Source: an uncultured Ruminococcus sp.
GTDB taxonomy: Bacteria > Bacillota > Clostridia > Oscillospirales > Acutalibacteraceae
Length of the DNA: 7,882 nt
NCBI GenBank assembly: GCA_902767175.1
Contig: CACXGH010000009.1
Coordinates: 1-7,882, forward strand
Direction: 5' to 3'
The stretch's first letter is position 1. Every line of letters begins with the position of its first letter. The notes below the pieces were generated by a model. The model saw nothing but the letters and a program-made list of their open reading frames with translations, had not been told where the DNA came from and did no database searches. Positions 1 to 5,142 of the stretch are shown here, piece after piece. The translations under genes and the position numbers were made by a program.

Positions 1-1408
1 CAGAAACGCTTCTATTCATGAAGTATTCGCCGTATTTTTCGTGCTCGGTCAGAGGGCGTGACATCAATACCACTGTCTCAACATGAGGTGTACGAGGGAA
101 CATATCTACAGGGATTGCTTTTTGCAGGCTGTAACCAAGCTCAGAAAAAAGCTTGATATCTCGTGCAAGTGTTGCAGGGTCGCAGGAAACATAAACTACT
201 CTTTTGGGCTTCATGTCAGATACAGTTTTTATCAAAGAGCTGTCACAACCCTTGCGCGGCGGATCAAGAATAATACAGTCGGGTGCTATACCGCGCCCAG
301 CAATTTCAGCTGCTGCGGCAGAAGCATCTGCGCAGATAAATTCGGCATTTGTAATATTATTATAAGATGCATTTTTCTTTGCATCATCTATAGCCTGAGG
401 TACTATCTCAACGCCGATGAGTTTTTTTACCTTGTGAGCCATAGTAAGTCCTATTGTTCCTGTTCCGCAGTACATATCTATCAGAGTTTCATTGCTTTTA
501 AGTGCTGCAAATTCTTTGGCAAGGTAATATAGTCTTTCTGCCTGAGTACGGTTGACCTGATAAAATGACAACGGGGATATTCTGAATCTGAGACCGCAAA
601 GCTCGTCTGTAATATAGCCGTCACCATAGAGTGTTTTACATTTTTTGCCTGTTATTACGTTTGTTTTTTCTGTATTTATATTAAGAACAACCGTAGTCAG
701 CTCGGGTATATTGTTTTTCAGCATTTCAACAAGCTCGTTTCCATGCTTTAAATTATCAGCATTGGCAACGATACAAACCATAAGCTGACTTGTTTTTTCG
801 GCATATCGAAGGTATAAATGCCTCAACAGTCCCGTATGGGTTATTTCGTCATAAGGCAGCAGCTTGTATTTTTCTGCCCATTCAAGAAAAATCTTTTCAG
901 CTTTTACAAATATTTCCGATTGAAGCAAACAGCCGTCTGTAGATATTACACGATGACTTCTCGGAGCGAAAAATCCGACACGGAGCCTGCCGTTTTTATC
1001 GTTTGTAATTGGAAACTGTGCCTTATTTCGGTAGTAATTGCATTTTTCAGAGCCTATTATTGTTCCGATAAGTTCCCCGTTGACACCGCCTATTCTTGTA
1101 AGAGCGTCATAAACACGCTTCTGTTTGAACTGCAGTTCCGAGCTATAGGTGATATGGCGAAATGAACAACCTCCGCATTTATCCGATACTTCACAATCCT
1201 TTGATAATCGGTTTACAGAGGGCTTTGTGAGAGATTCTATCTTACCGAAGGCATAGCTTTTTGCAGTTTTCAGTATTTTCACATCAGCAATATCCCCTAC
1301 TGCTGCAGAAGGCACAAAAACCGTAATGCCGTCTATCTTACAGACACCGCTGCCTTCTGTTGTATAGTCAATTATTTCCGTTCTGTATATTTCATTCTTT
1401 TTCAGCAA
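1..1408 (-). CDS. rlmD: 23S rRNA (uracil-C5)-methyltransferase, RlmD/RlmCD type (3' end outside window)
   Basis: This SAM-dependent enzyme makes 5-methyluridine in 23S rRNA (U1939; in Gram-positive RlmCD enzymes also U747). The 469 visible residues show an N-terminal TRAM-like RNA-binding region (about 3-60). Iron-sulfur ligands follow in a C-x5-C-x2-C pattern (C72, C78, C81), with a probable fourth at C160 in DGCLLQSE. SAM motif I is DMYCGTGTIG (311-320), followed by GVE (332-334) and DPPRKG (382-387). The catalytic cysteine is C409 in SCDPATLARD and the general base is E444 in HVETVVLM. I chose a TTG start at 1408 because GAGGTGG sits 5 bases upstream; the in-frame GTG before it lies inside that site. 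The frame is still open at base 1, about 18 residues past the usual end near HVETVVLMSR, so a C-terminal tail is present. Whether it methylates one or two uridines cannot be told from sequence. The family call is secure. Confidence 0.95.
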   Translation of the reverse strand, partial: MLKKNEIYRTEIIDYTTEGSGVCKIDGITVFVPSAAVGDIADVKILKTAKSYAFGKIESLTKPSVNRLSKDCEVSDKCGGCSFRHITYSSELQFKQKRVYDALTRIGGVNGELIGTIIGSEKCNYYRNKAQFPITNDKNGRLRVGFFAPRSHRVISTDGCLLQSEIFVKAEKIFLEWAEKYKLLPYDEITHTGLLRHLYLRYAEKTSQLMVCIVANADNLKHGNELVEMLKNNIPELTTVVLNINTEKTNVITGKKCKTLYGDGYITDELCGLRFRISPLSFYQVNRTQAERLYYLAKEFAALKSNETLIDMYCGTGTIGLTMAHKVKKLIGVEIVPQAIDDAKKNASYNNITNAEFICADASAAAAEIAGRGIAPDCIILDPPRKGCDSSLIKTVSDMKPKRVVYVSCDPATLARDIKLFSELGYSLQKAIPVDMFPRTPHVETVVLMSRPLTEHEKYGEYFMNRSVS

Positions 1409-1438
1409 ATGTACCACCTCTTGATTTTTATATTTTAT

Positions 1439-1467
1439 ATAATAAGCTATAACAAATAAAAAATCAA
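1439..1467 (-). promoter_or_regulatory. Predicted sigma-A promoter of the rRNA methyltransferase gene
   Basis: Read on the minus strand there is TTGATT (1467-1462), a 17-base spacer and TATTAT (1444-1439). Transcription would start near 1432, giving a short leader of about 24 bases before the TTG start. The GAGGTGG ribosome binding site at 1420-1414 lies in that leader. The boxes match the consensus at four of six (-35) and five of six (-10) positions. The AT-rich context offers alternative -10 boxes a few bases away, so the exact register is an inference. Confidence 0.55.
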
Positions 1468-1576
1468 GCTCGGTGAGCAACCTCACACGAAGATCAACTT
1501 TGCTCAGGCATTCTCTTCGGAGATAACTCTTTCCTAAAAACATACTTTTTGTTATTTACTGATTCATTTTCATAAT

Positions 1577-1634
1577 ACTATCTTTTTGTTTGTTTACAAC
1601 AAAATAATTGTAATAGTTACCAAATCAAGATAGT
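1577..1634. repeat. Nested inverted repeat upstream of the bioY promoter
   Basis: The outer arms ACTATCTT (1577-1584) and AAGATAGT (1627-1634) are perfect 8-base complements. Nested inside them are TTACAA (1594-1599) and TTGTAA (1608-1613) around 8 bases. The element lies about 40 bases upstream of the BirA-like operator and is not explained by either divergent gene's core promoter. It could be a binding site for another regulator, a weak stem-loop, or chance pairing in AT-rich DNA. Its function is unknown. Confidence 0.4.
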
Positions 1635-1674
1635 TTTTAAAAGTGATTACCATATTAAACATAATCCTATTTCG

Positions 1675-1708
1675 ATTGTCAACTTATTTAATATTTGAGG
1701 TTGACAAT
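1675..1708 (+). promoter_or_regulatory. Putative BirA (biotin repressor) operator for bioY
   Basis: ATTGTCAAC (1675-1683) and GTTGACAAT (1700-1708) form a perfect 9-bp inverted repeat separated by 16 bases. This matches the published form of BirA operators: TTGT-AAC and GTT-ACAA half-sites spaced 14-16 bases apart. The right half-site contains the whole -35 box of the bioY promoter, so bound repressor would block RNA polymerase. Bifunctional biotin ligase/repressors with an N-terminal helix-turn-helix are known in Firmicutes and repress biotin genes when biotinoyl-AMP accumulates. The birA gene is not in this window, so the regulator is an inference from the site and the downstream transporter gene. 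Confidence 0.82.
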
Positions 1709-1729
1709 AATAATAAGATGATGTATAAT
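1701..1729 (+). promoter_or_regulatory. Consensus sigma-A promoter of bioY
   Basis: A perfect TTGACA (1701-1706) is separated by exactly 17 bases from a perfect TATAAT (1724-1729). Transcription should start near 1736, leaving a leader of about 25 bases with AAGGAG at 1746-1751. That leaves no room for a riboswitch, so control must act at initiation, in agreement with the operator over the -35 box. The -10 box is flanked by ATGATG (1718-1723) and CATCAT (1735-1740), a second small dyad. Confidence 0.88.
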
Positions 1730-1760
1730 TTAGTCATCATTAAAAAAGGAGAAAAAGGAT

Positions 1761-2354
1761 ATGAATACACCGGAAAGCAAAGAAAAGAAGTCTGAGCCTG
1801 ATAAGAAGGAAAGACGGCTGAACAGCAAAACAAAGGATATGGTACTGATAGCCGCATTTACAGCGCTTATAGCCGTATGTGCTCAGATAACTATACCTAC
1901 CACCGTACCTTTTACTTTACAGACACTTGCCGTTTTTTTAGCAGGCAGTATACTCGGACTAAAGCGTGGAACAGCAAGTGTACTTGTGTATATTCTGCTT
2001 GGTGCAGCAGGTGTTCCTGTATTCGCAAAATTCACAGGAGGTTTTTCTGCACTTATTGGTCCTACAGGCGGTTATATCATAGGATTTGTCGCAACAGCAG
2101 TTATAACCGGTTTTATCTATGATAAATTCGGCAGCAAGCTCTGGATAACTATTGTCGGAATGGTTATCGGACTTCTGGTGTGCTATGCATTTGGTACTGC
2201 ATGGTTTATTATCGTATATAATCAGACAAAAGGCGGAATGGACCTTATAAAAGCACTTCAGCTTTGTGTAATCCCATTTCTGCTGTTTGATGCAGCAAAA
2301 ATCGGAGTTGCCGCTATTCTTGCAAACCGACTGCATAAAATAGTCAAGGTCTGA
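1761..2354 (+). CDS. bioY: BioY family biotin transporter substrate-binding subunit (ECF S component)
   Basis: BioY is the integral membrane S component that binds biotin for an energy-coupling factor transporter. The 197-residue protein has hydrophobic segments at about 27-45, 52-67, 71-89, 104-118, 127-152 and 163-190. Family hallmarks are VPFTLQTLAVFLAG (49-62), a Y-x2-LG-x2-GVPVFA-like stretch (77-89), GGF (93-95) and GPTGGYIIGF (100-109). The ATG has AAGGAG 9 bases upstream. A lysine/glutamate-rich tail of about 25 residues precedes the first membrane segment and is longer than in many BioY proteins, but the ribosome binding site supports it. No genes for EcfA/EcfT or BioM/BioN adjoin it, so it probably borrows a shared ECF energizing module encoded elsewhere. 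The gene stands alone between its BirA-like operator and a terminator, which fits a biotin-repressed uptake gene. Confidence 0.95.
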   Translation: MNTPESKEKKSEPDKKERRLNSKTKDMVLIAAFTALIAVCAQITIPTTVPFTLQTLAVFLAGSILGLKRGTASVLVYILLGAAGVPVFAKFTGGFSALIGPTGGYIIGFVATAVITGFIYDKFGSKLWITIVGMVIGLLVCYAFGTAWFIIVYNQTKGGMDLIKALQLCVIPFLLFDAAKIGVAAILANRLHKIVKV

Positions 2355-2376
2355 AATCATTTCACACGAGACTCCC

Positions 2377-2459
2377 ATTAAAAGTAGACACGGTCTACTT
2401 TTAACAGCGCATCAGCGCGGCGCCTTTCTGATTAAAAGTGTCTGCTTTTAATCAGAAAG
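2377..2459. repeat. Pair of related palindromes (REP/BIME-like) between bioY and rnz
   Basis: The first palindrome has a perfect 12-bp stem (2378-2389 with 2393-2404) and a 3-base loop. The second has a perfect 15-bp stem (2424-2438 with 2445-2459) and a 6-base loop. They are related copies: ATTAAAAGT occurs at 2377-2385 and again at 2431-2439, and GTCTACTTTTAA (2393-2404) recurs as GTCTGCTTTTAA (2440-2451). Between them is a GC-rich linker with CAGCGC twice (2405-2410, 2413-2418). No open reading frame explains the region, and neither hairpin is followed by a T tract on the plus strand. This fits an extragenic palindromic repeat; copy number elsewhere is unknown. Confidence 0.75.
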
Positions 2460-2493
2460 CAGTATCAGCTTATCCCTGAATTAAATACAACAG

Positions 2494-2542
2494 CAAAACC
2501 GTCTCCGGAATACAATTTTCACGGAGACGGTTTTGTTTTTTT
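2494..2542. terminator. Shared rho-independent terminator of bioY and the convergent operon
   Basis: The left arm at 2494-2507 (core CCGTCTCCG) pairs perfectly with 2522-2535 to give a 14-bp stem around a 14-base loop. On the plus strand it is followed at once by seven T residues (2536-2542), so it should stop bioY transcription. On the minus strand the stem begins 13 bases past the rnz stop codon. The A tract in front and TTTT within the stem make it a plausible, though weaker, terminator for that operon as well. Efficiency in the minus direction is an inference. Confidence 0.88.
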
Positions 2543-2548
2543 CCAATT

Positions 2549-3457
2549 CTATTCGGTATACTCAAGCTCTATAGTTTTTCCGTCAGTACCGCATTCGGCG
2601 GACGGAAAAATATCAGCTGCTGCAGACAGATAATCCTCCGGTGTGTTTAGTGACGGGCTGTAATGAGTCAGCCATAATCTCTTTACCTGTGCAGAAAGTG
2701 CAAGTCCTGCCGCTTCTGAAAACAGCATATGATATGTTTCCTTAGCTCGGGGGAGCTTGTCATTGTCACCATACATTCCTTCGCAGATAAACAGGTCGGA
2801 ATCCGCAGCATTCTCGGCTATTGTGGGAACAGGACGGGTATCTGTACAGTATGTGACTTTAAGCCCTTTTCTTTCCTTTCCAAGTACCATTTCGGGAGTA
2901 TATAATATTCCGTCATACTCGGCACTCTTCCCTTTATGGAGTGTGCTCCACAGCCTGAGAGGTACATTGTTTTCTATAGCCTTTTCTTTCTGAAACTCTC
3001 TTTTACGGGAAAGCATAAACGTATAACCGAGACAGGGTATTCCGTGACGTACAGGGAAAGCCTTTACCGTGATATCATCAATGACCTCAATAAGCCCCCC
3101 GGAAGAATATTCCCGGCAGATTATATCAAATGTAAGCCCCGGAGTAATAACGCAGAGGGAGGAAACTATTTTTGAAAGGCCCTTAGGGCCGAGCATTGTA
3201 AGCGGCTCTGTTCTTCCGTCATTGCATAATGACAAAAGTATTCCCGGAAGTCCCGAAATATGGTCTGCATGAAAGTGTGTTATGCATATAATATCTATCG
3301 GCTTGAATTTTTCTCCCGCACGTCTCATAGCTATCTGAGTACCTTCACCGCAGTCTATCAGCACCGAATGACCATTTGCACAGAGCAGACATGACGAAAG
3401 CCACCTGTCCTTTGTTGGCATCATTCCCGATGTTCCGAGCAATGTCACCTTCAGCAT
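2549..3457 (-). CDS. rnz: Ribonuclease Z (tRNA 3'-end endonuclease)
   Basis: RNase Z is a zinc-dependent metallo-beta-lactamase-fold endonuclease that cuts tRNA precursors after the discriminator base when CCA is not encoded. The 302-residue length is normal. The signature HFHADH gives metal ligands H61, H63, D65 and H66. The remaining ligands are visible as H138 (VRHGIPCLGYTF), D206 (CTDTRP) and H265 (WLTHYSP). Also present are PTKDRWLSS (14-22), GEGTQ (37-41) and the late family motif around H243 in TYHMLFSEAAGLA. The ATG at 3457 overlaps the end of rnmV by 7 bases, and its GGAGG (3472-3468) lies inside that gene, so translation is probably coupled. It is the last gene of the operon, directly before the shared terminator. 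All catalytic residues are intact. Confidence 0.96.
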   Translation of the reverse strand: MLKVTLLGTSGMMPTKDRWLSSCLLCANGHSVLIDCGEGTQIAMRRAGEKFKPIDIICITHFHADHISGLPGILLSLCNDGRTEPLTMLGPKGLSKIVSSLCVITPGLTFDIICREYSSGGLIEVIDDITVKAFPVRHGIPCLGYTFMLSRKREFQKEKAIENNVPLRLWSTLHKGKSAEYDGILYTPEMVLGKERKGLKVTYCTDTRPVPTIAENAADSDLFICEGMYGDNDKLPRAKETYHMLFSEAAGLALSAQVKRLWLTHYSPSLNTPEDYLSAAADIFPSAECGTDGKTIELEYTE

Positions 3458-4065
3458 TTTATCTCTCCCTCCACTGTTATTCTTTCCATAAATTCTATGA
3501 ACTCTTCTCTTGTCATAAGGCAGTTCAGCACCCCGAGAAGCGAATTTGCGGTAAGCTTCGCAGGCAAACCAAGCAGTTTCTTAATTACTTCACGGTTAGT
3601 TGCTGCATTATCTGAGCCTGTTAGCCCGTATTCGTAAAGGTCTGTCTTTGTTATATCCGACTGTACCCTCTCTTTTCCCCGTGTAAGCTCGCATTGGGCA
3701 CCCGAAGCTGCTATAGCCCTTGAAATAATCTCTTCGGAAAGTCCTTCCACACCTAACTTTCCTTCCTTTGACGGAGCTGTCTTTCGCTTTTCCTTGCCGA
3801 TGATATCGGGAATATAAGCGTGTTTTATTTTTTCTGGAGAAGCAATGCCCTTGAGAAAATTCCTGATAACAAATCCTGCTCCGTCACTGTCTGTTATGAT
3901 TAAAATACCTCTTGTATCCGCAAGCCTTCGGATAAGCTGCTGCTTTTCCTTATCCTTAAAAACCCCGAAGCCCTCGGTGGTTATTATCAGCCCGTCAATA
4001 AATCCTGACAGCTTTATTTTATCATATTTCCCCTCGACAATAACTGCCTCTTTGATTTTTATCAA
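3451..4065 (-). CDS. rnmV: Ribonuclease M5 (5S rRNA maturase)
   Basis: RNase M5 trims the 5S rRNA precursor, acting with ribosomal protein L18, and is typical of Firmicutes. The N-terminal TOPRIM domain is clear: AVIVEGKYDK with the catalytic glutamate (E11 with this start), then ITDSDGAG with the DxD pair (D59, D61). A KLGVEGL stretch marks the junction to the C-terminal part (DUF4093-like), about the last 80 residues. Start choice is uncertain. A GTG at 4074 would add three residues (207 aa) but has no good ribosome binding site. The TTG at 4065 has GGGGTG 6 bases upstream and gives MIKIKEAVIVEGKYDK, the usual family N-terminus, so I prefer it. The gene starts 15 bases after holA ends and overlaps the start of rnz, placing two stable-RNA processing nucleases side by side. 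Confidence 0.93.
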   Translation of the reverse strand: MIKIKEAVIVEGKYDKIKLSGFIDGLIITTEGFGVFKDKEKQQLIRRLADTRGILIITDSDGAGFVIRNFLKGIASPEKIKHAYIPDIIGKEKRKTAPSKEGKLGVEGLSEEIISRAIAASGAQCELTRGKERVQSDITKTDLYEYGLTGSDNAATNREVIKKLLGLPAKLTANSLLGVLNCLMTREEFIEFMERITVEGEIKC

Positions 4066-4080
4066 TCCCTGCACCCCATA

Positions 4081-5142
4081 TCATATATTGCTGTTTCTTG
4101 TCTCTACGATTATCCTTGAGATCAATGTTTCAAGGAGTATCTGTCTGTCCGAAGGAGTACTTTTCAGCTTCATATCTGTTTCAAGAATAACGTTGAGTAT
4201 CCTCCGCAGTCCCTGTGTGGAATATCCGGAAGCCCGTTTGCCTGCATTTTTCAGAAGAAATTCCCTTCTGCCGTATTTAAAATCAGATGCAAGCTCAGAA
4301 GTTGTCTTTCCGCTTTCAGAAGCCACTTTTGCTCTGTACATATCAATATAGACAGAGCTTAGCACCGATAATATCACCTCTGGCTTTTCATTCTGTCCGA
4401 AAAGACCATAAAGCTGTTTATATGCACCATTATAGTCTCCTGAGCCTATACAGTCAGACAATGCAAATATACGCACCTCTGTATTCTGAGATACAAGCAG
4501 CTTTATTGTATCCTCTGTTATAACACCCTTACCCGTATATGCACACAGCTTATCCATTTCGTTTTTCAGGGCAGTCATATCAGTACCGCAGAGTGCTATT
4601 ATCTTTGAAGCATTGAGAGGTGAAAGCTCGCAGTCTGAGCGTGACGCCCAATTCACAAGCTGTCTTTCAAGCGCAAGACCTTCTCTCTTTGGAAATTCCA
4701 CTGCCGTACCGTATTTTTTTACCGTCTCTGCTAACTTTGAAAGTTTTGACGGTTTTTTTTCTGCTCCTTTTTTCGGCTCGCTGCCTGAAGTGGGCATTGT
4801 AAAGATAAGCACGGCAGATGGGGAAATATCCTCGCAGAACTGCAGAAGCAGCTTAAAATCGTTTTCTGTAAGAGCATCTATATTATAATCAGTCACGACA
4901 ACACATTTATACTCCGACATTATAGGGAGCTGCTCGGCTGCCGAGAAAATTTTCTCAAGCGGTGCGTCTGCATTAAGTCTGATATAGTCAAAATCCGAGG
5001 GCTTCTTCCCTGCCACCTTTTCGCAAAGCTTTGCAGAATAGCCCTTAACAAGATATTTTTCTTCTCCGTAAATAAGATAAAGTCTGTCGGTTTTTCCCGT
5101 TGTAAGCATTCTTTTGAATTCCTGCTCGTTCAGCTTTGCCAA
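4081..5142 (-). CDS. holA: DNA polymerase III subunit delta
   Basis: HolA is the wrench subunit of the clamp loader: it binds the beta sliding clamp and opens it during loading onto primed DNA. The 353-residue protein has the family layout. There is an N-terminal AAA+-like domain beginning LYLIYGEEKYLV (21-32) and lacking a P-loop, as expected for delta. A lysine-rich linker with KLSKLAETVKKYG (133-145) follows, then NTEVRIFALSDCIGSGD (220-236), a characteristic segment. The C-terminal collar domain ends with ETDMKLKSTPSDRQ (321-334) and a helix to about 346. The start is TTG at 5142: AAGGAG (5157-5152) lies 9 bases upstream, and the first residues MAKLNEQEFK look right. It overlaps the end of comEC by 13 bases. 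comEC-holA adjacency is common in Firmicutes. Confidence 0.95.
   Translation of the reverse strand: MAKLNEQEFKRMLTTGKTDRLYLIYGEEKYLVKGYSAKLCEKVAGKKPSDFDYIRLNADAPLEKIFSAAEQLPIMSEYKCVVVTDYNIDALTENDFKLLLQFCEDISPSAVLIFTMPTSGSEPKKGAEKKPSKLSKLAETVKKYGTAVEFPKREGLALERQLVNWASRSDCELSPLNASKIIALCGTDMTALKNEMDKLCAYTGKGVITEDTIKLLVSQNTEVRIFALSDCIGSGDYNGAYKQLYGLFGQNEKPEVILSVLSSVYIDMYRAKVASESGKTTSELASDFKYGRREFLLKNAGKRASGYSTQGLRRILNVILETDMKLKSTPSDRQILLETLISRIIVETRNSNI

Noticed and set aside
83..532. Plus-strand open frame of 149 codons inside the methyltransferase region
   Set aside because: It is antisense to the conserved SAM-binding and catalytic part of the methyltransferase, is cysteine-rich with no recognisable motif, and has no good ribosome binding site.
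1730..1760. Riboswitch in the bioY leader
   Set aside because: The predicted transcription start leaves only about 25 bases before the ATG, too short for any known riboswitch class.
1959..2378. Minus-strand open frame of 139 codons
   Set aside because: It is antisense to the conserved BioY membrane segments and has a cysteine/lysine-rich composition with no motif.
2378..2404. First palindrome after bioY as its terminator
   Set aside because: The stem is AT-rich and followed by CAGCGC rather than a T tract; the stem-loop at 2494-2542 with seven T residues is a far better candidate.
3845..4351. Plus-strand open frame of 168 codons
   Set aside because: It runs antisense across the rnmV-holA junction, both of which carry clear family motifs; its serine/leucine-rich product is typical of a shadow frame.
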